From contig NC_090281.1 of the NCBI RefSeq assembly GCF_037392515.1, positions 47,530,645 to 47,594,644 of the forward strand: a DNA stretch of 64,000 nucleotides. Direction: 5' to 3'. The stretch's first letter is position 1, and every line of letters begins with the position of its first letter. Both the position numbers and the translations under genes were made by a program. Source of the stretch: Haliotis asinina (Eukaryota > Mollusca > Gastropoda > Lepetellida > Haliotidae). The notes under the pieces were generated by a model. The model was given only the letters and a program-made list of their open reading frames with translations, searched no databases and was not told the origin of the DNA. Shown one piece after another: positions 24,301-33,869 of this stretch.

Positions 24301-24750
24301 GTCAGCAACGTGTACAATGTTTAGTTTTTAACTACGAATAAAAGGTGTCTGTATGTTCCACAAGTGGTATAGATTTGTATCTGTCACTCGTATTATATCT
24401 GGTTACTATTGTTCATGTAAAATAGACCTGTTCTCTTAATCCTAGAGATTCTATGTACATTGTTTATTTTGGTATTTGTCTACTACTTAAGATGGCGAAC
24501 ATGTTGTAAAAATCAGGAAGAACGTTGCCAAATTGATCAATTTCAGCTTGCATTTCAATGTACATGTTATTCACTCATCGATCGTATTGTAAATAAATGC
24601 ATTTATCGTTTATCATGCGTTCTGTGCTGATAGAAGTCCTTCCACTTTACATCCCGGATTGTTGAAGCGATGATGTTTGTTGTTTTGTGCCGCAGTCTGC
24701 TGTAATTCTGCTCCAACACGGAGGTCTGATCAGGCGGCATGTGCAGTCGA
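20500..24750. other. Intergenic, no gene recognised
   Basis: Separates the tail-to-tail Ig and IgGFc-domain genes. It holds a (CAA)n run at 21285-21345, a SINE at 22010-22185 and an imperfect ggatcat repeat at about 24140-24175. A 128-codon AT-rich open frame at 23145-23531 shows no domain. Confidence 0.5.
22010..22185 (+). mobile_element. tRNA-headed SINE with (CTCA)n tail
   Basis: tactgagtggtaaaagcgttc, ggtccgggttcgatgcc (B-box-like), tgtgtgaagcccatttcagg, ccaccgcagtgttattactgg and a tail of about ten ctca units at 22137-22180. Confidence 0.8.
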
Positions 24751-24754
24751 ATTA

Positions 24755-25131
24755 AGATATTAGTTGATAACACATGAAAGAGAACTAAGATATCAGTTGA
24801 TAACATATGAAAGAGAACGAAGATATCAGTTGATAACATGAAAGAGAACGAAGATATCAGTTGATAACATGAAAGAGAACTAAGATATCAGTTGATAACA
24901 TATGAAAGAGAACGAAGATATCAATTGATAACATGAAAGAGAACTAAGATATCAGTTGATAACATGAAAGAGAACTAAGATATCAGTTGATAACATATGA
25001 AAGAGAACGAAGATATTAGTTGATAACATGAAAGAGAACTAAGATATCAGTTGATAACATATGAAAGAGAACGACGATATCAATTGATAACATGAAAGAG
25101 AACTAAGATATCAGTTGATAACACGTGAAGT
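24755..25131. repeat. Minisatellite, alternating 31- and 33-bp units, about 12 copies
   Basis: The unit is aagatatcagttgataacat followed by gaaagagaact. Some copies insert two bases (atatgaaag in place of atgaaag), so lengths switch between 31 and 33. Unit starts fall at 24755, 24788, 24821, 24852, 24883, 24916, 24947, 24978, 25011, 25042, 25075 and 25106. Only point changes separate copies. Confidence 0.93.
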
Positions 25132-25449
25132 TTCCCGATCAACAGTCACCCCTACTGACTTGTGGCCATCAAGTCTGAAAACTCAACAGTAATGTAGTGA
25201 TCAGGCTGACACAGTTTGCAAAACAATTTTATTAATTGGCGTTTCGACACTTCTAAACATTGGCTGAGCTTTTTCAAAACGATTCTTTGAAACACAAGCA
25301 CGAATTTTCGGAATCATTGTTCTGTAACGTTATTGGGAAATTCACATTATGATACTACACGTTGTCACAGTACTTGACACTAGGATACATTGGAAGTGTC
25401 TGGTACTGTGTCCAGGTGTTTCTGCGTAAGTCTACGTAAATGGTCACTG

Positions 25450-25490
25450 TGAGTGAGTGAGCAGTATTCCAGCTATATTCGACTCTCAGT
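25450..25490 (-). mobile_element. SINE fragment
   Basis: gtgagtgagtgagcagtatt and ccagctatattcgactc match the tail end of the (CTCA) family; the rest is missing. Confidence 0.6.
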
Positions 25491-25554
25491 GTTTCTGGTT
25501 TTTTTTGTTGTTGTTTTTATTCTATTTTTATTATTATTTTATTGTGTTATTATT

Positions 25555-25745
25555 ATTATTTCCTTTTTGGGGTTACATTTGCACCCATTTCATAGCAATA
25601 CGTATACAAAAATATGAGTGCAAATAGATGTGCAGAGGATTGTGTCTCGTTTAGATGTACTGGAAAGGATACATACAAGGGCATCATAAATGTACAGTAG
25701 GTTATGATTAATGTAAAGATCATATCTGCATTACACCAGGTTACT
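25555..25745 (-). mobile_element. LINE 3'-end fragment
   Basis: tttcatagcaatacgtatac, cagaggattgtgtctcgttt, ggatacatacaagggcatc and aaatgtacagtaggtta match the end of the reverse-transcriptase element at 59830-59960 nearly base for base, in the same orientation. It lies 300 bases beyond the stop of the minus-strand IgGFc gene, so it may sit in that gene's 3' UTR. Confidence 0.8.
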
Positions 25746-26047
25746 GAAGCAGAGAACAACGCCATAGATGTACACAGGATTGTCAATCATGTCAAGGACT
25801 GCACACATGGTTACTACAAGAGTATGTAGAGAATGTTTCCGTTTGTTACTCGAGAGTGGTTCTATATCCTAGCACTATTGCATCTCAGTGACGTCACATT
25901 GTAATACTTTTGGCAAACTAGTAACTAAAAGCATGAATGTATATCTAATTTCATCAGACGTGGTGACACCATGCTACGATGTTGACCTTGCAACTATTCA
26001 AGGTAGGTTACTGGGGATGATCGCGGAAACTATACTGTTCCGACGAA

Positions 26048-26382
26048 TCAGAACAAACGTTTGAGCAGAGTCAACAGGTCCCCAAAGAACAACAACGTAG
26101 CAATTGTTGACAACAGGGCAATGCCGACATAACCCACATTCTGTGCAGTTGGCCTGTGATCTTGGGCGCTGGTTTTGCTTCTGATATAAGACGACAGACG
26201 CTGATGGGAGAGAGTCAAGTTCTTCTTCTTTGCCATTAGCATCTGCTGGAACTCTTGACTTGTGACGTTCAGGGACAGCAACATCGTCCGTCCACAGTGA
26301 CACCGCAGGTTGCCGGAACGTTTCGGAACGTGCATTCCTCCAGTAGTGGGTACTGACTGAGTTGTCTGTGCTGTACCAGATC
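26048..26382 (-). CDS. IgGFc gene: terminal exon with juxtamembrane motif and TM span
   Basis: The minus-strand acceptor is ttgttttgacag, then 110 residues to the stop. It shows TTQSVPTTGG, a CHCGR motif, a charged linker ending LSSYIRSKTSAQDHRP, then a hydrophobic span VGYVGIALLSTIATLLFF and a very short tail (GDLLTLLKRLF). The RSKTSAxDxRP-GYVG arrangement is one I associate with a group of molluscan membrane proteins. That is memory, not a search result. Confidence 0.85.
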
Positions 26383-29300
26383 CTGTCAAAACAAAGAGAA
26401 GATGACTGACCTAGTCTGTTTGTTTATTTTTCTGTTGTTCAACAGCGTTTCCAGTAAAGGAGCGGTAAGTAGCTAAAAGTTTAGCCAGTCAATCAGGTGA
26501 CCCACGTTATGAGAATCGATAGACGCCCCTTACGACAAGCATGGGTTGCTAAAGGCAGTTTCAAGGCGGTGGGGTGGGTGTTATCGTCTAAAACAATATT
26601 TCAGGACATTGATTCGTAGCTCAATGTGGAAGGAAGGGTACGTGTGATCACACGTATGAACTGTGTATTGTTTAAAATTAATGATCATGATCGTTACTCA
26701 AACCCAAGATCAGCGGATCCTGACATAACTAAGAGATATAAACGTATCGAAGTCGTAAAGATTCAGTTACAAAACGAATGTGTTACAAATACTTACAAGG
26801 CAGGCAAAGAGCTGACTGTAATTTCCGATATTTACATCTTCGAGAATATGTCTTTTAACCAAATATCTGAAAATTTTTGACATGTATGAAGCGCCCAGCT
26901 ATTATCATCTTACATGATCGGCAGTTTAGTGAAGGTCACTTTTCACCCTGAATCCCCAGCCTACGTCTATGTTGGCAACATGTCCACTGGTGCTACCAGA
27001 TACTGTTTCCATCACAACTGCACGTTTAGTTATTTTATACTGCGATTGATTGTGAAAATCGCTGTGTCAAGTACAGCATTTGTACTAATTTGTACTGGTT
27101 TGTACACCAGATGGGTTTAGACTATAATTGGTACCTGAAAAGTATTTCTTTGCTCCTTAATTATCGCACTTAATTCTTGTAGGTAGAGATTTATGGGTTC
27201 ACTCATCGTTTCAATTTTAAAAAAGACCACCAAGCAAGAGGCATCCGATCACTGACAGATGACATACCTGTTGTGGATGATACTGACGAGGGAGTGATTG
27301 ATCCGATGTTAGAGGAGGTTACCAGCTCCAGTTCATGTGCAGTCCAGCTGGAAGTGACAAGATGGCTTAGATTTTCTGTGGTGCTCGATTGACCAGAAAA
27401 CCAAAAGTTGTGGGCGCTATACGGCGAATAGGAAACATCCTGATAAAGAGTAGATGGAGAAGACAAAGAAGCAGTAGAGTCTTGACTCTGTGTAGTTTCA
27501 GATGCAGAAGGATTTCCATCTGTAGGCGACGATGGTGTTGAGGATGATGGCTCTGTAATTATGGAAACTGTAGCAGAGGATTCCAGGGTTTCATCAGTAG
27601 ATGCCGCAAAGGTTGATGAAATGATAGTTAAACCTACTGGTGTTGCAGATTCCGCTACTGAGTCAGTACTGACTGGTGATGGTGTTGATAGAGTCACAGA
27701 CAAAGAATCATCCGTTGTAATTGTGTCCAAACCAGCACTTGAGAATACAAGGACGTCGCTTGTAGCAGAAACAGAAGATACTGATGAAGAGGATGTAGTC
27801 GGAGATGTCGTCTTGGTAGAAGTAATCTCAGTCGTGTCTGAAGGTATAAGACTGGCATCGGCAGAAGACGGTAAGGAGGACGAAGATGGTGTTGAAGTAT
27901 CCATGGCAAACATCTCACTTGTGTCCGAACTGCTTTCTGGATGTACACCGACGAAAGATGAAACATCAGTTGCAGCTGAATACGTCAAAGCGTCTGTTCC
28001 TGACGTTGACGAAGGTGTTGACAAAGACAAGGACGAAGCAACAGTCGACAATGTTGATGCATCGGAGAGATTACGGGGCGAAGGTGTGGATATTGATGAA
28101 GCAAGATTCTCCATCTCAGTAACTGGAGATGCTGTAGTTACTGATGTAGTTGTAGTTTCTAGAATATAACATAATGGAACAATAACTTACGCTTATACAG
28201 AACTACAAGGGACCTCAAACTTTAATTAATTACACCTGTAGGTCCTTATGCGACTTCCAATATAATCATGATCATTCCCCCCAAACAGTTGGTTATGTTC
28301 GCCAGTTCGGCATGCGTATGTTTGGTAATAAATACAGCTTGTCCACAGAGAGGAAATAATAAAATATTTAGCATATAATAAACACATGAACATCCCAGCT
28401 ATATTCATGTATAGCTGCCCAGTGACTTATAATAAAGTGGTTAAAACCTACGATCCGATTGGATACCTCAGTCCAGCATTACTTTCGTATAATTTCAGTG
28501 AGCCTTATCATAGCTGGTTTGATGGCGTCAAACAATATTTACTGTCTCATTCTTACCTGCTGTTTGCTCCTGGATCGATCCCAAAGCTTGGTAACTTATG
28601 CCTTGCCCTTCACGGTACCCATACACTACAGCATCGAATGCTGCTGAGCGACTGGTGCTCTCTATGACGTGTAGACCTTCACTGACAGCAAACCTGAACA
28701 GACTCTCAGTTCCTTCCAGAAACAATTCAGACGCAAAAGCAACGATATTGCCATCGAACAACAATGTTGAAGTATCTTCAGTTGTGATGAGGATATTTAC
28801 ATAAGTGTCAAATCCACCAGCGGCTAAAATATAAAACTTTGTGGAATAATATTCCATTGGCCGAACCACCATCATAGCTGTCCCTCCAGTTCTGTCCACT
28901 GAGGAACTCTTGCTGAACTGGACAAGAAGTATGGGCCTGGTACCTCTGACATCATCGCCTTGGGAAGCCATTTCCCATTCCAACACATCCCCCGCCTGAA
29001 GGCTGAATAAATTCCCATCACTGGCTCTATGTATTGTGGTATTGCTATATAGAGCCACAACTCTGAGGACAATTCCGTTTGTACGTCCAAGTAGAGGTGC
29101 TGCTAAATATCGGTATCCCCAAAGATCTACAGAAGGCAACTGCTCCAGGATATTGTCACAAGAGGTCTCTCCAAGAGGAATGGCAGCGCACACGATGCCA
29201 ACAAACACAGTTATGGGACCGTTGCTTCTGATCACAGTTCCTGTCAAATCACGTTTGGATGCCAGTTGAAGAACTTCTAATTTCTGGAGAGTCAGTTCCA

Positions 29301-30531
29301 GTGTGTCTCCGTCAAAAAAATAATTATTTCGGAACCTGACTCTGTCATCCGTTTTAACTTTGATAGAAACCGTAATATTGTCTTCCGAAGATGCAATGGC
29401 AAAGTATACAAGAGAAGAAGCAGTTTGGTCATATGTAACGACGATGAAGGTAGGATTTTCAGGAACAGGAACAGGAATCGCCGAATATCCACCGGCTGAA
29501 GCGGAACTGTCTTTCTCTCCGTAGATGATAGAAACGGTGAAGTCGTCATCGGATGAAATACGGACTCCCTTTGTCTGCAGGTCGAATACATTTGTCTCGA
29601 GATAGTACAGGGTTCGAGACACGGCTTCCTCATAATGTCCAGTGACTCCTAAATTCAAAATGCTTCCTCCTTGCGTATGATATGGGGTCTCGATCGTCAC
29701 TGTCATTCCTGGTTTGCCGACGATGTGAATTGTATATTGATCTCCGGTAGTGTCGAGTTGACTGGGAAAGGTCACCATGTATACAGTGTCTCCGAGAGCC
29801 GTGCTTCCTGCAAACAGATACTCATTCGTAAGCTTACGATACATTAAGTAAACGGACCCATCACTTTTATAATCATAAAGATTAATTTATATACTACCCA
29901 GTAGCCATCTGACTAGTTGCGCAATGGACGCTGTAGTCAGAACCCTGTCCCGATTTCTCGAAACAAACTTAAGTCTGAGTTTTGACTTGATTTAGAGTTA
30001 TTACTCAAATTTGAGTAAATGTATTTCCCAGAATGTTCTGAAATTGATATTACCCTTAATATAAACAAGTCTGAGTTTGATGGCTGGTTTACTTAAGTTG
30101 TTTGGCCTTTTTTATTTTAATAATGCAGCTGAGTTAAGAATTCAGCTGCTTCAAATTGTCAAACTCAGATCGATACTTGAGTGAAAACTTAAGTTTGTTT
30201 CGGGTAATCGGGGCCTGATTATTATTATTACCCGGGATTACCCAAACCGCCTGTTAGGCGCCATAAGGTTAAAGTCACATGACTTTATTCAACTGTCTTC
30301 CGATTTTCTGCTGAGTGAACAGAGGCAATTTTGAACAAACTCACTTGGCAAAGATGAGACCACAAGTGTCACAAGAGCTTCGTCCTCGAAACTCTCAGGA
30401 GTCAAGTCGACGGTGCTTAACTCACAGAACCTTACATGTATTTTGTAGTTTTGTCCATCTGACAAACATTTGACGAAGTTTTCTTTATTTGTAACATGGA
30501 AATAAACCATATCATCTTCTGTTCTGTACAT
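26048..30531 (-). CDS. IgGFc-binding-domain, mucin-like single-pass membrane protein (5' end uncertain)
   Basis: Four minus-strand exons join in phase 1 at every junction: 30531(or a little above)-30345, 29807-28557, 28158-27268, 26382-26048. Order from the N-terminus: a short Cys-containing segment; an IgGFc-binding domain of about 415 residues; a Ser/Thr-rich mucin-like region of about 297 residues; and an end exon with a Cys-x-Cys motif and one membrane span. The IgGFc-binding family is named after the human mucus protein FCGBP. Invertebrate members are usually annotated by this domain and their ligands are mostly unknown. The build suggests a heavily O-glycosylated surface receptor or mucus-anchoring protein. 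No signal peptide is visible, so at least one 5' exon is missing. A role in immunity is only conjecture. Confidence 0.88.
27268..28158 (-). CDS. IgGFc gene: mucin-like Ser/Thr exon
   Basis: The minus-strand acceptor is ttatattctag; the donor is acag|gtatgt. One uninterrupted exon of 891 bases is very rich in Ser and Thr, with few charged residues and no cysteine. It is not an exact tandem repeat. One aromatic patch (YSAHNFWFSGQ) breaks the pattern. The long open frame on the opposite strand (27561-28169) is a shadow caused by the skewed composition. Confidence 0.88.
28557..29807 (-). CDS. IgGFc gene: exon with the IgGFc-binding domain
   Basis: The minus-strand acceptor is tctgtttgcag; the donor is gcag|gtaaga. 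It encodes about 416 residues starting STALGDTVYMVTFP. Family hallmarks are LEVLQLASKRDLTGTVIRS, the cysteine pair in VGIVCAAIP and TSCDNILEQLP, then LWGYRYLAAPL, and later FDAVVYGY near the end. The domain covers almost the whole exon, so the upstream segment is outside it. Confidence 0.9.
29950..30212. mobile_element. MITE-like element, family B, copy 1
   Basis: Terminal inverted repeats: ctcgaaacaaacttaag near 29957 and cttaagtttgtttcggg near 30188, extending outward with few mismatches (cccgatt / aatcggg). Length is about 265 bases. The interior has cagctgagttaagaattcag, which recurs inverted at 48720-48765. It lies in the intron between the first two exons seen of the IgGFc gene. Confidence 0.75.
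30345..30531 (-). CDS. IgGFc gene: upstream exon, start not settled
   Basis: An open frame from an ATG at 30531 to a strong donor (ccaa|gtgagt) encodes about 62 residues, among them YFHVTNKENFVKCLSDGQNY, HVRFCELSTVDLT and LVTLVVSSLP. Its phase 1 end fits the next exon exactly. An in-frame TGA lies six bases above the ATG, so the exon starts at this ATG or at a weak acceptor just below it (tgtacag|a). It has no signal peptide. The segment is unrecognised; it may be a small beta-rich lead-in. Confidence 0.65.
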
Positions 30532-30539
30532 TTTTCAGA

Positions 30540-30820
30540 AACGTTTGATACAACCTAAGAGAAAAGATGATACATTTAATATGCGCTTTCGATCAGATAT
30601 GTGTTGCCTCTGCTAATACGTACATGAAGTTATTTCAAACTAATGTTGAAAGCTTCCGCCGATTAATTAACAATACACCAGCAATGGCACTCTGAAAACA
30701 GCAATAGCATTCAAGGATAATATCAGCAATGAACATGTGGGTTATATAATTAGGACTAATCTTCAATAAATAACCTTGCTTCTTCTTTAAATGGCGAAAA
30801 TGGGATCGGGTGTTCAGGCT
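30540..30820. other. No feature recognised
   Basis: The 5' side of the IgGFc-domain gene. No signal-peptide exon is evident. Confidence 0.4.
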
Positions 30821-30824
30821 ACAT

Positions 30825-31065
30825 GAGTTTGTGAGTGTGTTTATTTTCTGTCGCACTCAGCCCTATTCCAGCTATGTGGCGGCAATCTGTAAATAATCAA
30901 ATGTGGACCAGGCAATTCAGTGATCAACAGCATGAGCATCGACTTACGCAATTGGGATGACATGTGTCAACCAAATCATCAAGTCTGGCCACTCGATCCC
31001 GTTAGTCGGCTTTTACGACACGTATGGGCTACTGAAGATCATTCTAACCCGGATCTTCACGGTCT
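30825..31065 (-). mobile_element. SINE copy, (CTCA)-tail family
   Basis: gtgagtgtgtttattttctg, actcagccctattccagct, atgtggcggcaatctgtaaa, gatcaacagcatgagcatcg, ttagtcggcttttacgac, atgggctactgaagatcatt and acccggatcttcacgg. Confidence 0.85.
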
Positions 31066-31204
31066 TCAGACTCGATATGTCTTCATATATGAAATGCAGA
31101 CATTACTAGGTTGTATCTTCAAACTAACTTCACAGAGCTGAAATTTTGTTAGATTGATCGTAAAGGAAACTGCATACAAACAATGAACATGTATGTTTTA
31201 ATAG

Positions 31205-31345
31205 ATTTATACAAAATCAGCACATCCGCAAGCACGCACGCACGCATGCACGCACACACCTACATACATGCACGCACAATGCATACACAATGCACGCACG
31301 CACCTACGACGCACACCCCCACACACATACATACAGTAAGGGATA
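31205..31345 (+). repeat. (CACGCA/CACACC)-rich microsatellite
   Basis: Irregular cacgcacg, cacacacc and catacatac units over about 130 bases. Confidence 0.85.
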
Positions 31346-31451
31346 ACAATCAATGCGCCGGCCGGCACACAAAACATTTATTCACGACGACTGGATAAGA
31401 CAGAAGACATGACATGTAGCACGGACGACCCGCTTACAGTAGTCTACTCTG

Positions 31452-31577
31452 ATTGGCTCACCGCGTCACGTGTGATGCCCGGGTATCGCACTAATTAAAG
31501 GGACATAAAAGAGAACTGGGCAGTTCGGTCAGTCAAACATGGATTTAGAAAATAATTCCATTTACAACGCGTCATGA
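31452..31577 (+). promoter_or_regulatory. Candidate core promoter and short 5' reading frame
   Basis: In order on +: ATTGG (reverse CCAAT box) at 31452, CACGTG E-box at 31467-31472, cataaaag (TATA-like) at about 31504, an initiator-like gtcagtc at 31528-31534, and ATG at 31539 opening a 12-codon frame to TGA at 31577. The spacing TATA to initiator (about 25 bases) is right for RNA polymerase II. It would drive + strand transcription, possibly a non-coding 5' exon of the Ras-like gene 7.7 kb downstream. All of this is inference from motifs. Confidence 0.35.
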
Positions 31578-31652
31578 ATTTTGTGCACGTGAGCTTGGCT
31601 TGGATCACATTTTAAATTTATAGTAAGACTTTCAGTGATTAGATTTATCTCC

Positions 31653-32506
31653 CCTCATCGAGTCATCGCGTCCCAGATAGTGAACGTGAAACGTTAAACT
31701 CCGTCCCGTGCTCGAGAACTCGGGTACCCTTGGAGGTCATAGTTGATATAAAACAGACTGAAAGTTGTTCGAAATTTTTTGACATGCGATGAATGCCACG
31801 TCAGGAACACCTACGTGTTAAAGCCATTCTGGAAGCTGGAAGACAGAGGTTACTGATGGCCTTCGTCGTTGATAAGTGTTAAGTTCCCGGATGAATCAAA
31901 GTTTATACTGGACGTCTTTTGACAGGTGCCGGAGAGATTGGCGTCAGCAATAGGTATGTTTTCGGATGAATCAAGTTTAAGTTGGACGCCGTTCGAGTGG
32001 CGCTACAGGGTTTAGTGTTTAGGCAATGTTTTCGGATAAATCAAGTTAAATTTGGACGTCTTTGAACAAACACCTCAGAGTTTGGCGTTGGTGGAATGAA
32101 CGCCATGAGTGTTCTAGTTGAACACCACGATCATTTCCAGAGAGTTAAGTAATGGTGTGGTTAGGATGACTGTAGAACACCGCTACATGTTATTCGCGGG
32201 CATGCCGCTGGTGCTGTACTACCGTGACAATACCCTGGAGGCACGCGGACATACCGCAGACGTAATGGACAACGTTCCAGAACGACAACGCAAGGGCACA
32301 TAGGATCTATGTTGTTACTGCGTACCTCCGACAAGAGCACAACTGCTTGACAATGGTGAAACCCAGTCCAGGCTTGTCCAGACCACTGGAGATGTCCATC
32401 GACGGTGACCATGAACTAGGACCTCCAAGGGTACCCGAGTTCTCGAGCACGAGTCGGGTTCAATTGGACTCGTGTTCATTATCTAGGACGCGAGGACACG
32501 ATAAGG
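31653..32506. mobile_element. Element with long terminal inverted repeats and internal repeats
   Basis: A perfect 31-bp inverted repeat, gtgctcgagaactcgggtac... at 31708-31738 and its complement at 32420-32450, continues outward imperfectly for about 55 bases on each side. Inside, a block with cggatgaatcaag and ttggacg recurs at 31888, 31963 and 32033 (spacing 75 and 70). It has no coding capacity that I recognise; 32118-32303 is a short open frame. The best reading is a non-autonomous DNA transposon. An inverted duplication of a local segment is the alternative. Confidence 0.6.
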
Positions 32507-33270
32507 TAAGATAGCTCTACATGGGTTACGTTGTCTGCCTGCAATGTGCCAGGCACATGACCATTAACGCATGATATCATACATCGTTTGAGACTTCAGT
32601 AAAAACCTTATGGTAACTTGACAACTAAAATTCCCACGAAACTAATCCAACCAATATATATATATTAAATATATATATTTAATATTTGGTAGTATTTGAT
32701 TTGACATTATTATTGCAATAAAAATATAAGTCACATGACGATATCAAGTCGGAATTAAGTAAGCCTGAACTTGCATGATCGGAACACGTTTTTCGCCTTA
32801 AACAGTACTGGTTTCATGGCATGTATGCCTATCACTAAGTTAATAACTTCAACATTATTCAGTCATCGTGCTGTGTTACGATATTCCTGAAATACTGCCG
32901 AAGTGACGTTAAATATTAAGTCACTCACTCACTCACTCGTGTTGTGTTATGTCATGTCAGTTTCATGATGGCTTGTTTCAAGGGTAGGATATTTTTAGTA
33001 CTCGGGTCTGAGTGTAGTCTCACTTCCCGCGTTCACGAGTCTGACTGCTCGAGCACTTGAGGAGTACATTTCATCCAGACAGGACTCTTTAGAATAGCAG
33101 CGGATTCTCCCGGCACAATGATACATGATTAACGATGTGATGGACAGTAGGAAACTTTGACCATTCTTCAGACAATGGCCTGGTCATCAGGCCATTCCTA
33201 CATGGCTAGTCAGTTAATATTTATAGTTGAACTATTCATCTAACTGAAGATAACAATTTCCTCTACTTTT
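32507..33270. other. No gene; short palindrome and SINE tail
   Basis: An AT palindrome (ccaatatatatatattaaat region) is at 32650-32692. A SINE-like 3' end (ctgaaatactgccgaagtga, then cgttaaatattaagtcactc and ctcactcactc) is at about 32885-32938. Confidence 0.5.
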
Positions 33271-33276
33271 GTGAAT

Positions 33277-33868
33277 AGTAAAGCATCATATTAGTTTAAC
33301 ATGGCGGGCTCTAAACTATATGGTAAGTAACTCCATCAGACCGTTCATATTTCAAAACAGTATATTGTCATATTATGACGACTTGAAAATAGAAAAAAAC
33401 ATCCAGAAAAGGCTATAATAATATTAGTAAAGCATCATATTACTATAACATGGAGGGCTCTAAACTATATGGTAAGTAACTCCATCAGACCGTTCATATT
33501 TCAAAACAGTATATTGTCATATTATGACGACTTGAAAATAGAAAAAAACATCCAGAAAAGGCTATAATAATATTAGTAAAGCATCATATTAGTTTAACAT
33601 GGCGGGCTCTAAACTATATGGTAAGTAACTCCAACAAACCGTTCATATTTCAAAACAGTATATTGTCATATTATGACGACTTGAAAATAGAAAAAAACAT
33701 CCAGAAAAGGCTATAATAATATTAGTAAAGCATCATATTAGTTTAACATGGCGGGCTCTAAACTATATGGTAAGTAACTCCAACAAACCGTTCATATTTC
33801 AAAACAGTATATTGTCATATTATGACGACTTGAAAATAGGAAGACATCCAGAGAAGGCTATAATAATA
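33277..33868 (+). repeat. 149-bp tandem repeat, 4 copies, each with ATG and splice donor
   Basis: Unit starts are at 33277, 33426, 33575 and 33724, exactly 149 apart, with a few base differences only. Every copy contains aacatgg(c/a)gggctctaa followed by actatatg|gtaagt: an ATG in good context, 22 coding bases (MAGSKLY plus one base) and a consensus donor. Copy 2 has GAG in place of GCG. This would look like a tandemly multiplied first coding exon, but no acceptor exon that fits is recognised downstream. Confidence 0.9.
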
Positions 33869-33869
33869 T

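Noticed and set aside
27561..28169. 202-codon open frame on +, Asp/Glu/Val-rich
   Set aside because: Antisense of the Ser/Thr mucin-like exon. The repeated codon bias keeps the opposite strand open. The minus-strand frame has matching splice sites in phase with its neighbours.
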